Assembly: GCA_039029315.1 (NCBI GenBank)
Contig: JBCCGK010000063.1
Span: forward strand, 1-64,000
DNA from: JBCCCJ01 sp039029315
GTDB lineage: Bacteria > Bacteroidota > Bacteroidia > J057
DNA: 64,000 bases
Direction: 5' to 3'
Position numbers and translations under genes: made by a program. Of this stretch, positions 7,348-16,377 are shown in pieces. A model generated the notes under the pieces. The model did no database searches, had not been told where the DNA came from, and was given only the letters and a program-made list of their open reading frames with translations. The first letter of the stretch is position 1. Each line of letters starts with the position of its first letter.

Positions 7348-10029
7348 CTACTTCTTCCAAAAACGTTTTACCTGAGAGCCAGCACCAAAAGCTGTCAGAT
7401 GCAAGAAATATAATCCTCTGGGAAGGGAGGCGATATCGAGTCTTGCTTCCTTGCCTTGAAAGTGATCTTGTAGCAGGACCTGCCCCTTTTGATTCATGAG
7501 GATGAGAGAAAAAGGGGAATCGGCCGCTGCATCCCTTCGAATCTCGAGAACTTCAGAAGAGGGATTAGGGGAAAGTCGAAAGTCAAGGAGCGTCAGCTGG
7601 TTTACGAAAAGCGCTTGTTGAGAGGCGAAGGAATGGCTACCATCCACTTCCATGATTCTCAACCGATAATAATTCAGGCCGGGAGGAGGGGAGCTGTCGA
7701 TCCATTCGTAAGAAAAAATACCGGTCCCTGAACCTTTTGGAGGGATATCCTTCAAAGGAGAATAGAGGAGGCCGTCCGAAGAGCGTTCGATCAGAAAGTG
7801 ATCGATCGCCACCTCTAAGCTCGTGGTCCAGGAAACCAGTACCTGTGTCTGGTTCATCAATTCTGCAGTAAATGAAAGCAAATCCACAGGCAGACTACTG
7901 CCAATGGAATAAACCAGAAGCGTTGGTTGCGGAATCCCGCCTACTTCTTGAAAACTTCCTCCTATAAGCAGGTGATTGTTGTCAGCATGGACAACATTCA
8001 CCGTCTGACTGATGTCTGGATTCCAGGAAGCATCCAGACTTCCATCTGTCAGCGCTACTCGGGCGATCTTGTTCCGGCTTTGGCCTCCGACTGAGGAAAA
8101 CAATCCTCCCAGATAGAGATAATTGTCATGCGCTTGTATGGTGTATACAGTATTGTTGACATTCGCATCCCAGCTAGACACAACAGTTCCCGAACTCAGA
8201 TGGAGGCGAGCCAATCTGTTTCGATTCCCTCCTCCGATGTGTGTGAATTGTCCTCCGGCATAGATATCGGTCCCATCGTAGAGTAAAGTATGAACAGTAT
8301 GATTCGCTTCGGGCCTCCAGCTCGGATCAGGCGTACCGCTTGCCAGATCCATTCGGGCAATGCGGCTAAATCCTTGCCCTCCTATGCTTGCAAAACTCCC
8401 CCCAAGGTATAGATGATTGTTGACAGTCATCAGGCTGTAAATGGTAGAACTGACATTCGGATTCCAGGTAGGATCTACGACTCCTGTCACAGCATCGATT
8501 CGGGCAAGACGTTGCCTGTTTTGCCCACCAATAAAGCTAAAACTCCCGCCCACATAGAGATTCCCATTTTCCAGCACCATCGACCTGACTGTACTGTTGC
8601 TATTGGGATTCCAGGAGGGATCTATGCTTCCATCGTGCGTGCTCAAGCGTGCGAGTCGATTTCGGGCAGCTCCTCCTATGGACGTAAAGCTTCCGCCTAC
8701 ATACAAGTCTGATCCGTCGAGGAGCAAACAGCTGATTGTCGCGTTGACGGCCAGACTAAAACTGGATACAAGCTGTCCACTTGCATTGTCAAGCTTGGCA
8801 AGTTGTGTGATTTCCTGCCCACCTACGGAAATAAATTCTCCCCCAACCAACAATGTGGTCCCGGATACTGCCAATGTCGTTACAATATCGTTGGGAAGGG
8901 GTACCCAATTCGGATCTGCGGTACCATCTATTAGATTCAGTTTCGCCAGTCGCTTGGAGGTGATTCCACCGATTGTCCCAAATTGTCCACCCACCACGAC
9001 CTCAGTCGGCTCAATCACAATCGCATATACTGCGTGGTTGGGGTTGGGGAGCCAGGTCATATCTATGGCAGCTGTCGTTGTGTGAATACGGGCAAGATTG
9101 GAATGACTGAGACCGCCAATGCTGTTGAACCATCCCCCGACATATAGATCTGTCCCTGACAAGGCCAGTGCCCAAATCGTCCCACTGGGATTAGGAGTCC
9201 AGAAAGCATCCACCAATCCTGTCCCAGGATCGATTTTGGCGAGATGATTGATGGCTTGGCCATCAATGCTGGTAAATGATCCACCGACATAGATCTGGCT
9301 GCCATTATAGGCCAGTGAGTAGACGCTCAGATTGGGATTGGGAACAAAAGCAGCATCCGCCTGACCAGTGAGGATACTAATTTTGGAAAGCCTTTGAATG
9401 GGCTGCCCGTTGATGGTATTGAAGTTGCCTCCCACGATCAGGCTATCCCCCAATGAAATGAGCGCATTGACGGTTCCACCGACATTGGGATTCCAGAAGG
9501 GATCAACGACTCCATTGCTGAGGGTGAGTTTCGCCAAGCGGTTTCGACTCAGCCCACCTATGCTGGAAAAATCTCCTCCGGCAAAGAGATCCGCACCAAT
9601 AATCAGGAGACTGTTCACCTGATGATTGGCTCCGGGATTCCAGGCTGGGTCTACACTTTTGTCTGCGAGAATATGTGCCAGATATTCCCTGTTTTCTCCA
9701 CCAATCTTTGTGAATTCTCCCCCCAAATACCATCCTCCACTTCCATCAGAGATAGCAGCCCTGATCGCTCCATTGGCAAGGGGAAAGTCAGTTGCAGGAG
9801 TTGCTGAACCAAGATCGATGGTGGTGGCCAATCCGTTATTGGGTCCTACGTACCCAAAAGAACCGGCGATATAGGTATGGCTGGCAGTGCTGGCAATGGC
9901 GCTGACAGCCCCGTCGGTGATCCACCAGTGAGAGAGGCGCGTCTGTGCAAGGACCGTCCCACAAGAATACATAAGAAACAGAAACAACAGGAAGCCCTGC
10001 CGGCATGGTGCATACTGGACTTGAAACAT
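7348..10029 (-). CDS. Secreted delta-60 repeat protein with T9SS sorting domain
   Basis: An 893-residue exported protein. The N-terminus is a signal peptide (GFLLFLFLMYSCGTVLAQ). Residues about 35-740 hold 14 tandem repeats of ~51 residues with the core GGxFxxIGG(Q)xxxRLAKL...DPxWNPN, the delta-60/DUF5122 beta-propeller type. About 740-815 is a fibronectin-like or Ig-like segment (ELMNQTQVLVSWTTSLE). The last ~75 residues (LSPNPSSEVLEI ... YFLHL ... KRFWKK) are a type A T9SS C-terminal sorting domain, so it should cross the outer membrane and be anchored or released. The ligand is unknown. Divergent from the LytTR gene. Confidence 0.88.
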   Translation of the reverse strand: MFQVQYAPCRQGFLLFLFLMYSCGTVLAQTRLSHWWITDGAVSAIASTASHTYIAGSFGYVGPNNGLATTIDLGSATPATDFPLANGAIRAAISDGSGGWYLGGEFTKIGGENREYLAHILADKSVDPAWNPGANHQVNSLLIIGADLFAGGDFSSIGGLSRNRLAKLTLSNGVVDPFWNPNVGGTVNALISLGDSLIVGGNFNTINGQPIQRLSKISILTGQADAAFVPNPNLSVYSLAYNGSQIYVGGSFTSIDGQAINHLAKIDPGTGLVDAFWTPNPSGTIWALALSGTDLYVGGWFNSIGGLSHSNLARIHTTTAAIDMTWLPNPNHAVYAIVIEPTEVVVGGQFGTIGGITSKRLAKLNLIDGTADPNWVPLPNDIVTTLAVSGTTLLVGGEFISVGGQEITQLAKLDNASGQLVSSFSLAVNATISCLLLDGSDLYVGGSFTSIGGAARNRLARLSTHDGSIDPSWNPNSNSTVRSMVLENGNLYVGGSFSFIGGQNRQRLARIDAVTGVVDPTWNPNVSSTIYSLMTVNNHLYLGGSFASIGGQGFSRIARMDLASGTPDPSWRPEANHTVHTLLYDGTDIYAGGQFTHIGGGNRNRLARLHLSSGTVVSSWDANVNNTVYTIQAHDNYLYLGGLFSSVGGQSRNKIARVALTDGSLDASWNPDISQTVNVVHADNNHLLIGGSFQEVGGIPQPTLLVYSIGSSLPVDLLSFTAELMNQTQVLVSWTTSLEVAIDHFLIERSSDGLLYSPLKDIPPKGSGTGIFSYEWIDSSPPPGLNYYRLRIMEVDGSHSFASQQALFVNQLTLLDFRLSPNPSSEVLEIRRDAAADSPFSLILMNQKGQVLLQDHFQGKEARLDIASLPRGLYFLHLTAFGAGSQVKRFWKK

Positions 10030-10229
10030 AGGTACTGGAGATGGAATGTTGTAAAATTACTGGCCTAATATTACGGAAGAGATCCACTTTCTCAGCCTTT
10101 CAGGGAGGATTTGGGATGAAAAGCAGGCTGTGAGGGATCAATGACATGGAAGTCACGATTGGAGAGAGCAAGATTTTTTCGGGACCGAACTTTCCTGTAA
10201 TTTCATCTGTCAGATTGTTCATTCAATCC

Positions 10230-11120
10230 ATGAAAATTTCCATCTTTCAATTAGCCTTTCATTGGCTTCAAAAGCCCTATCCATTTTATGCCAATGCACG
10301 GCAAGGATGGAAGCTCGGCGGTTGGATTGCTTTATTCATTTGCGTCTTCTGCCTCGTCTTTCGGCCATTCGGCATGATGCTAGTCGAACCACTTGTCCAA
10401 TTAGGACTTGCCATTGGGTTTGGGATGGCGACCTTTATGATTTCGGTATTGAATATGGTCTTCCTGCCACGTTTGCTTCCCAACTATCTCAATGGGAAGA
10501 ACTGGAAAATCTATCACGAAATCTTGTGGGTGCTCTATTTGGTGGTATGCATCGCAACAATGAATTTCCTGCTGACTCATCTGTTTTTTGATATCCCGGC
10601 TCCCTACATCACCTTTGTGCGCTTGCTGTTGATCACCCTTGCAGTTGCCATCATTCCCGCTGTTGGAGTCATCTTGTACAAGCAAGCCCAGCACTACAAG
10701 CAGGCAGCCTTGTCGAATCGGTCGACATCAAAGTCAGAACAGCTAGCGATGGGTACGGATCAGCCAACTCTTGACCGACTGACGCTGTATTCCTCCAACC
10801 AAAAACAACAACTCAGCCTGAAGTCTGATCAGTTATACTACATCTGTGCTGCTGGAAATTATGTAGAGGTATATTTCTGGAATGGAGAAAAACTGATCCG
10901 GAGTCTGTTGCGCAATACGCTTTCTGCAATGGAAAATAGCTTACAGGAATTCCCTGACCTGTTCCGGTGTCATCGTGCCTATCTGATCAATGTCAACAAA
11001 ATCAGCTATGTCAAAACCCATCAACAGAAATATCAAGTGTATCTGATTGAGGTTCCAAATCCAATTCCTGTGGCGAGGGGTCACATTGCCAGTTTGAGAG
11101 AACGAATTGCTGAGGGTTAG
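10230..11120 (+). CDS. Membrane-bound LytTR DNA-binding regulator
   Basis: A 296-residue regulator. I prefer ATG 10230 (MKISIFQLAFHWLQKPYPFY), because family members start 15-20 residues before the PYPFY motif; the frame also has an ATG at 10146. Four membrane helices follow (LGGWIALFICVFCLVFRPFG, and three more to about residue 180). The C-terminal ~100 residues are a LytTR domain (YICAAGNYVEVYF, RCHRAYLINVNKI, PVARGH). Such proteins bind DNA from the membrane without a receiver domain. It is divergent from the T9SS repeat protein, which could be a target (inference). Confidence 0.87.
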   Translation: MKISIFQLAFHWLQKPYPFYANARQGWKLGGWIALFICVFCLVFRPFGMMLVEPLVQLGLAIGFGMATFMISVLNMVFLPRLLPNYLNGKNWKIYHEILWVLYLVVCIATMNFLLTHLFFDIPAPYITFVRLLLITLAVAIIPAVGVILYKQAQHYKQAALSNRSTSKSEQLAMGTDQPTLDRLTLYSSNQKQQLSLKSDQLYYICAAGNYVEVYFWNGEKLIRSLLRNTLSAMENSLQEFPDLFRCHRAYLINVNKISYVKTHQQKYQVYLIEVPNPIPVARGHIASLRERIAEG

Positions 11121-11187
11121 GGAAAGGAGGAATCCAACCCTATCCCAATCTGATGTGAGTGAACAAAATTGAAAAATTGCCTCAGCC

Positions 11188-12747
11188 CTACTCCTTGACA
11201 AATTTTCGAACAGCCCTTCCCCTATTTCCTTGAATCGTGAGCAGATACACCCCACCCACCAAAGAAGAAACATCAAGCTGACTTATCTCCTTTCCTGTCA
11301 GTGATTCTTCTATGAACAGTCGACCTGTCATATCCAGAATCTTTACAGTCAAAGAATTCATATCTACCTGTGTCAACTCAATCGTCAACCAATCAGCTAC
11401 CGGCACGGGATAGACATTCAGCCATTGCTCCAAATCTTCCTCTATCCTCACATTTCCTCCACAGATAGATTCGACAGCAATGGAGTCATCCGCCACGCTA
11501 ATTGTGGGCACATTGGTTTCGATGGTAGGCAAATCGCTCGTCGGGCTGACAGTAGAATCTTCCACTGTCAGCACTGATACGACAAAACTACTATCTATAT
11601 GGCTACAAAAGCTTTCTCCAGAAGCAGAAGTGGTGAGAAGCAAACTTGACCCGCTGCTAAAACCAGTCAACAACATCCGACCATCTGGCAAAAAGAGAGG
11701 GCCACTGACCGACTGATCCTCAAACTGATTGTACCGCTTCACCCAGTGTACTGTACTCCCGGAAGCATCCAGTCGCATCCCAAAACCATCTGAACTCGGG
11801 GAGCCAAAAGCTTTGCCAAAGGTGAGAATCTCATCCTGTTCGACGATTGCCAGACCTGTCATAAATTCATTGCCAAACTCGGGTTGTGCATAGGAATGGG
11901 CCCAGCTGACAGTTCCTGCATCATCCAGTTTCATCAGCCAGGTATTGTTGGCATTTGTAACCACAGACTCAATGATGTTCCCACCGACGATGAGACTCCC
12001 ATCACTCAACTCAGCCAGATGATGACTACTGACATCTGCCCCCAAATCATAGAATTTACACCAATTCATCATCATCGATCCTGCCTCCAGAGCACAGACG
12101 AACGACACAAAACGAGGCTCATTGTTGCGGACATCTCCTGTCAGATAAAAGGTTCCATTCGTTCCTCGAATCACTTTTTCTGCAAAGACACCCACCGAGG
12201 AGGAAAAATAATAGATTTGCTGGCTTAGTATGTCTCCGGTCACGGAGGCATGCACAATTTTGGTCGGTCGATTGGTAACGCCATGCCGAATGAAGATCAT
12301 CAAACTGCTGTCAGCCATCTCAAAGATCTCTAGCACCCGATCATCGAAACTGTCTGAATAGACTTTGTGCCAAAGAACTGTGCCTGCTGAATCCACTTTG
12401 TAAATCCCGGCACCACTTTGATTGATAAAATCCTGACGCATGCTTCCCCCGATCAGGAAGTTGCCATCAGAGAGTTGAGTGATGCAGGAGAAATCATCTC
12501 TCGCAAATGCCTTGAATCGCCTGGACCAAAGAACCTGATGCGAAGAATCCACTTTCAGGAGCATTGCAATGGAAGAATCATGCAAGAATGGCGGCTGAGC
12601 ATTGGCTGCCATGAGCATCATACCATCCTGCAACAATTCTATATCCTGAATACCGAGGCTGTAGGTATGAGACAAACGGCTCTCGAATACATGTTGAGCA
12701 GGCAGGCTCAGGCATGTAGAACACAGAAAAAGGAGAAAATACTTCAT
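11188..12747 (-). CDS. Secreted T9SS cargo protein, 519 aa
   Basis: A signal peptide (MKYFLLFLCSTCLSLPAQ) is followed by about 370 residues of repeated beta-propeller-like units with the pattern DGxxLIGGxxxx...D..G.V.W.K.Y (for example LSDGNFLIGGSMRQ, LSDGSLIVGGNI, DAGTVSWAHSYA). The C-terminal ~75 residues (LNVYPVPVADWLTIEL ... GGVYLLTIQGN ... RKFVKE) are a type A T9SS sorting domain. It is probably a surface protein of unknown role. Convergent with the LytTR gene, 67 bp between stops, with no clear terminator there. Confidence 0.85.
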   Translation of the reverse strand: MKYFLLFLCSTCLSLPAQHVFESRLSHTYSLGIQDIELLQDGMMLMAANAQPPFLHDSSIAMLLKVDSSHQVLWSRRFKAFARDDFSCITQLSDGNFLIGGSMRQDFINQSGAGIYKVDSAGTVLWHKVYSDSFDDRVLEIFEMADSSLMIFIRHGVTNRPTKIVHASVTGDILSQQIYYFSSSVGVFAEKVIRGTNGTFYLTGDVRNNEPRFVSFVCALEAGSMMMNWCKFYDLGADVSSHHLAELSDGSLIVGGNIIESVVTNANNTWLMKLDDAGTVSWAHSYAQPEFGNEFMTGLAIVEQDEILTFGKAFGSPSSDGFGMRLDASGSTVHWVKRYNQFEDQSVSGPLFLPDGRMLLTGFSSGSSLLLTTSASGESFCSHIDSSFVVSVLTVEDSTVSPTSDLPTIETNVPTISVADDSIAVESICGGNVRIEEDLEQWLNVYPVPVADWLTIELTQVDMNSLTVKILDMTGRLFIEESLTGKEISQLDVSSLVGGVYLLTIQGNRGRAVRKFVKE

Positions 12748-12909
12748 AAGGCTGAGGATTTGCTTGAATCAAGATACAGAAAACTGATCGAGGAACAAGG
12801 CATCAAAAACAATTCCTGTTCCTCAATCTCTGTAGCATGCATTCACTCTTTCCTCTTCAGCCAGTATCGGTCATGTGTTCATAACAGCTACCGGAATTGA
12901 CAGCAAAGC

Positions 12910-13599
12910 TCAACTCACTGGATAGCCCAACAAATACATGATTTTTCCGCCTCGACCATTGTCGCGCTTTCCACTTTCCCACATATAGCCTGGAACCTGA
13001 ATGGTCGAGACCAATTGGTCCAGATCTTTGGGTGCATACAATTTGAATAATGCCAAAAATCCATCCAATAAGCTCGCAATCGGCAAAATTGGAATCAGAT
13101 AGGTAAAAAGCAGTCTGCTTGGTCGAAATGGCCGGACAATAGGGGCCGTCAACAAAATGGTCATCGGCAAAATGATCGTCATCCCAACCAACTGCCACAA
13201 ACTGTCATTATTTCCTTCAAGTATGGCAAGTGGATGTTTCTTTCGGGCAATTTGAGACAAAAAGGTACGGGCTTCTGCTGGGGCAAATTGATGAAAGGAA
13301 TTGATCATGGTGTACAGACCTTCCTCCTCCGTCTGCATCTCAGACAAGGGAATGTTTTCTACTGTAACTGATTCTGGAAGATGTGGGATCAGGGTTTCAA
13401 TTCCTGCTCCCATCTTCCGATCAATGTTGATCAAATGATGATTGGAGGTATGCTGTAATCCTTGTTCGATCACAGGCATAAAGGGCTTGGCTGCATGAAC
13501 TTTAGAGACAAACCAGCTCATAAATTCAAACATGAGTTGTTTTAGATGTTTTGGGAACCAGCCTTGATTGATCAATTGGGGCACTTGTTTTCGTTTCAT
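12910..13599 (-). CDS. Methyltransferase-like protein with degenerate SAM site
   Basis: A 229-residue protein. The second half matches a class I methyltransferase family I know from bacteria: SFHQFAPAEARTFLS, then LAILEG, a PSRLLFTYLIPILP-(A)-SLLDG segment, LYAPKDL, and the YMWESG...YLLGYP tail. In that family an Asp/Gly-rich SAM motif is expected near residue 60; here the region reads HLINIDRKMGAGIETLI, which is a weak match, so catalytic ability is uncertain. It contains two hydrophobic stretches around residues 138-180. Divergent from a TetR regulator, whose operators sit in the 72-bp gap, so it is probably the regulator's target. Confidence 0.55.
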   Translation of the reverse strand: MKRKQVPQLINQGWFPKHLKQLMFEFMSWFVSKVHAAKPFMPVIEQGLQHTSNHHLINIDRKMGAGIETLIPHLPESVTVENIPLSEMQTEEEGLYTMINSFHQFAPAEARTFLSQIARKKHPLAILEGNNDSLWQLVGMTIILPMTILLTAPIVRPFRPSRLLFTYLIPILPIASLLDGFLALFKLYAPKDLDQLVSTIQVPGYMWESGKRDNGRGGKIMYLLGYPVS

Positions 13600-13628
13600 A
13601 ATTCTAATATTTGAGTTTGTTTTGCTAT

Positions 13629-13670
13629 TTTAGACCAAATGTACTAAATTTTTAGACCACTTGTACTAAA
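13629..13670. promoter_or_regulatory. Two direct-repeat operator palindromes for the TetR regulator
   Basis: Two 20-bp sites, TTTAGACCAAATGTACTAAA (13629-13648) and TTTAGACCACTTGTACTAAA (13651-13670), differ only at the central positions. Each is an imperfect palindrome with TTTAG/CTAAA arms. They are spaced 22 bp centre to centre, about two helical turns, and fill the gap between the divergent methyltransferase-like gene and the TetR gene, ending 1 bp before the TetR start codon. Position and symmetry fit autoregulation and control of both genes (inference). Confidence 0.7.
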
Positions 13671-13671
13671 A

Positions 13672-14295
13672 ATGAAAAAAACCAAAGAAAAAATTCTCCT
13701 GACTGCCCATCGGCTCTTCAATGAACAGGGAGTTGCAGCAGTCTCCATTCGAAAAATTGCAGCTACCCTCGAGATCAGCCACACCAATCTGATCTATCAC
13801 TTTAAGACCAAGCAGGAATTGATCGAGGCGCTCCATCAGCAGATATTGGAAGCTGCTATCAAATTGAATCAGGAAGTAAGGATGGGCCCCAATATGTTGG
13901 AAGGATTATGGGAAGCGACCAAGGGGGGGTTTCGAATTTTGTATGACTACCGCTTCTTTATGATTGATCTGGTCTACATCATGAAGGAAAACAAACAGCT
14001 ACATCATCGGTTTTTGGAGATTGAGCAGATTCGGTCAGAGATGTATCAAGATATGATCAACAAAGCCATTCAGCAAGGGTTAATGCGGGATGTGTATTAT
14101 CCAGATGAATATCAGCAACTCATCACACATATTCGCATATTCAGTGATTTTTGGATTTCATCTGCGGCGATTTATTCCTCTGAAGACCCGCAAACCGTCA
14201 TCGATCAGCATGCCAAATTGTTGCTGGACTTGTTTTTTCCTTATTTGACAGTGAAGGGAAGGAAGGCCTATCGTGTCTTGTTGGAGGCATCTTAG
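13672..14295 (+). CDS. TetR/AcrR family transcriptional regulator
   Basis: A 207-residue regulator. Residues 5-50 form the TetR helix-turn-helix (TKEKILLTAHRLFNEQG, SIRKIAATLEISHTNLIYHF, then KTKQELIEALH). The remainder is the helical ligand-binding domain (FFMIDLVYIMKENKQLHHRF and onward) with no clear ligand signature. The start codon lies directly after the second of two operator palindromes, so repression of its own transcription is likely. Confidence 0.9.
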   Translation: MKKTKEKILLTAHRLFNEQGVAAVSIRKIAATLEISHTNLIYHFKTKQELIEALHQQILEAAIKLNQEVRMGPNMLEGLWEATKGGFRILYDYRFFMIDLVYIMKENKQLHHRFLEIEQIRSEMYQDMINKAIQQGLMRDVYYPDEYQQLITHIRIFSDFWISSAAIYSSEDPQTVIDQHAKLLLDLFFPYLTVKGRKAYRVLLEAS

Positions 14296-14405
14296 ATGGA
14301 CAGGAAGGCGAGAGGGATTCCAGAAACCATCAAAAAAATTCAATAAAATGACCCCTCAGCCATTTGCCAGAATATCCCAAACGCTTATGCTTCGTATTGG
14401 CAAAT

Positions 14406-15158
14406 ATGAAATGCCTATTCGTGTTGCTGGCTGTATTTCTCTTTTCTTGTGAGGAATCGCAACAAACATCTCTTGCTTCACTTCTTGAGACTTCCCCCAT
14501 TATTATAAAAGAAGATGGACCTGCCCTGTTCCAGTATTGGGAGTTGGCGCAGGACCGGAGACTATGGGAGGCAGAATTGGGGAATTTTCCTGCCTTGGAA
14601 GCCTACAAAGACAGTCTTATCATGGCTTTGGGCGATTCATTGTTGCGGCAGCTCCTTCAGCGGGAACTTCATCAGGCTGCTCCTCCAAGCAGTTCTCCTG
14701 ACAGCCTGGACAACTATCATCTTATTCATGAAGGACATGTGGGCAAGATTCAAGCTATCACCTATTTGGAGGCAGAAATTCTGAACTATCAGCTAAGCAG
14801 ATTTCCCTTGTTCAGCCATCCAACAGAATTTCATGGGTTTATCCTGCAAAACGATTCACTGGGAAGGATCAGGATCTACTTTGGTGCCAGTGATCAGGGA
14901 TGGCCGCCCAAAGCAACACCATTGGTCGAACATATGGAAGGCATCATCGATGAAGGATGGAGACTGAGTCATCACCTGCACAATCATTATGAGTCTGCCG
15001 AGAATAATTATCTGGGCATTATGGCTCCTAGCTTGGCAGATGCCCACTATTTCAAGGTATTGCATGCGCGCTTTGAGGTTGAAGAAGCCAGAATCACAAA
15101 TGGATTTTGTACGCTTCTGCTGTCAGGGGAAGAATTGAACTTATTGAACTCACATTGA
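14406..15158 (+). CDS. Lipoprotein with JAMM-like residue pattern, copy 1
   Basis: A 250-residue predicted lipoprotein. ATG 14406 gives MKCLFVLLAVFLFSC with the lipid-modified Cys at 15. Residues 120-235 carry HPTEFHGFIL (E141), a strand IRIYFGASD, then HHLHNHY (H190-L-H192), IMAPSLAD (S209, D212) and a strand ARITNGF. The order E ... HxH ... SxxD is that of the JAMM/MPN metalloprotease fold, although the loop between HxH and SxxD is longer than usual and the Pro after HxH is Asn. The family call is inference. It is followed 108 bp later by a paralogue (roughly half of the residues in the C-terminal part identical). Confidence 0.6.
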   Translation: MKCLFVLLAVFLFSCEESQQTSLASLLETSPIIIKEDGPALFQYWELAQDRRLWEAELGNFPALEAYKDSLIMALGDSLLRQLLQRELHQAAPPSSSPDSLDNYHLIHEGHVGKIQAITYLEAEILNYQLSRFPLFSHPTEFHGFILQNDSLGRIRIYFGASDQGWPPKATPLVEHMEGIIDEGWRLSHHLHNHYESAENNYLGIMAPSLADAHYFKVLHARFEVEEARITNGFCTLLLSGEELNLLNSH

Positions 15159-15266
15159 TTTCAATATCGACATCCGCTCCATGTTAAGCCTGATATTTCC
15201 GGCTTGCGAGATAGCTGCGAATACATTCAATCGGCCGAAACACATAGACAAAACCACCTTTCCAAC

Positions 15267-16010
15267 ATGCATAAACATCTACTTTTCATTCTCTTGCTGC
15301 TCTTAATCAGTTGCCAATCCAAAGAGCAGCCTCCCTCTCCTTTTCCCTGGCATTCCCCTAGTCTGCTCAAACAGGAGGGCACAGTCCTGATGCAGTATTG
15401 GGAAGGCCCTGACAGCCCATCCCTGTGGACGAAGCAAGTGGAAGAATTCTCTGCGCTCCAGGCCTTTCGGGATAGTCTGACAGCAGCCATCGGACTGCAT
15501 CGCCTTCAAGCCATTGTGAAGCGGGATAGCATGCAATTGACCCCCTGGCCGGAGGAGAATTTCAACCACGAGCAAACACACAATGGCAGAGTAGGCAAGA
15601 TCAGGGACATCAATTATCTGGAAGCTCAATTGCTCAACTACCAACTGTCTCGCTATCCCCTATTCAGTCATCCGACAGAATTGTCCAGCATGGTCCTGCG
15701 ACATGACTCCCTCCAACAACTCAGGATCTACTTTGCAGCCAGTGACACCCCCTGGCCTCCCAAAGCACCAGAAGTCATGGATCATATGGAGCAAGCCCTA
15801 GAAGAAGGATGGCGATTACACGCCCACTTGCACAATCATTTTGAGCCAGACTCCAACCTCTATTTGGGCATCATGGCACCCAGCATGTCTGATGTGCAGG
15901 TGCTCAGATGGATGCGGGACGAATATGGTCTGCAGGAAGTCTGGATTACCAATGGATTTACGACAGTGGAGATTCAGGCCCCAGAACTCGATCAACTCAA
16001 TTCGCATTGA
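15267..16010 (+). CDS. Lipoprotein with JAMM-like residue pattern, copy 2
   Basis: A 247-residue paralogue of the preceding lipoprotein. ATG 15267 gives MHKHLLFILLLLLISC with the lipobox Cys at 16. The same order of residues is kept: HPTEL (E138), RIYFAASD, HLHNHF (H187-L-H189), IMAPSMSD (S206, D209), VWITNGF, and even the identical last residues LNSH. The N-terminal ~100 residues are less conserved between copies but share the QYWE motif. Tandem duplication is clear; metalloprotease function is inferred only from the residue pattern. Both should be exposed in the periplasm or at the outer membrane. Confidence 0.6.
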   Translation: MHKHLLFILLLLLISCQSKEQPPSPFPWHSPSLLKQEGTVLMQYWEGPDSPSLWTKQVEEFSALQAFRDSLTAAIGLHRLQAIVKRDSMQLTPWPEENFNHEQTHNGRVGKIRDINYLEAQLLNYQLSRYPLFSHPTELSSMVLRHDSLQQLRIYFAASDTPWPPKAPEVMDHMEQALEEGWRLHAHLHNHFEPDSNLYLGIMAPSMSDVQVLRWMRDEYGLQEVWITNGFTTVEIQAPELDQLNSH

Positions 16011-16377
16011 TGAGGTAGGCCAGGAAATCAGATCTTATGCAGATTCCCTTTTAAGTCATGTTGCGGGTAAGGAACCAACCTATCGAATTCTCAAATGATA
16101 GATCTTAAGTAGTCAAGCAGAATGGTGAAGGTATGGGGTATAGGGGTATAGGGGGAATAAGGCATTGGTTGTCAGCGAATTGATTCAGGACAAAAATACC
16201 TATTCATTTTGCTCAAATACTTAAATGAAAAAGTGTCGCTTCAATAAATCCTTTTACAGTGGATTATTCCCTATTGACTTTACAAAGCTCATGGGCTTTC
16301 TATAACAGGAAAGTTGCCGACTTCGGTCAAAAATCGCTATTTGCCCATCCGAAAAAAGAATAGATAATACACCCAAG
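16011..16377. other. Intergenic region without recognisable gene
   Basis: These 367 bases hold no convincing ORF on either strand. The only internal structure I see is a short run of GTATAGGGG-like direct repeats near 16135-16155 and an A/T-rich stretch before the pirin gene that probably contains its promoter (…AGATAATACACCC just before the ATG). I found no clear TAnnTTTG box, terminator hairpin or RNA gene. Confidence 0.4.

Noticed and set aside
8597..9085. 162-codon plus-strand ORF
   Set aside because: Antisense of the delta-60 repeats in the T9SS protein, where the repeat structure keeps the other strand open.
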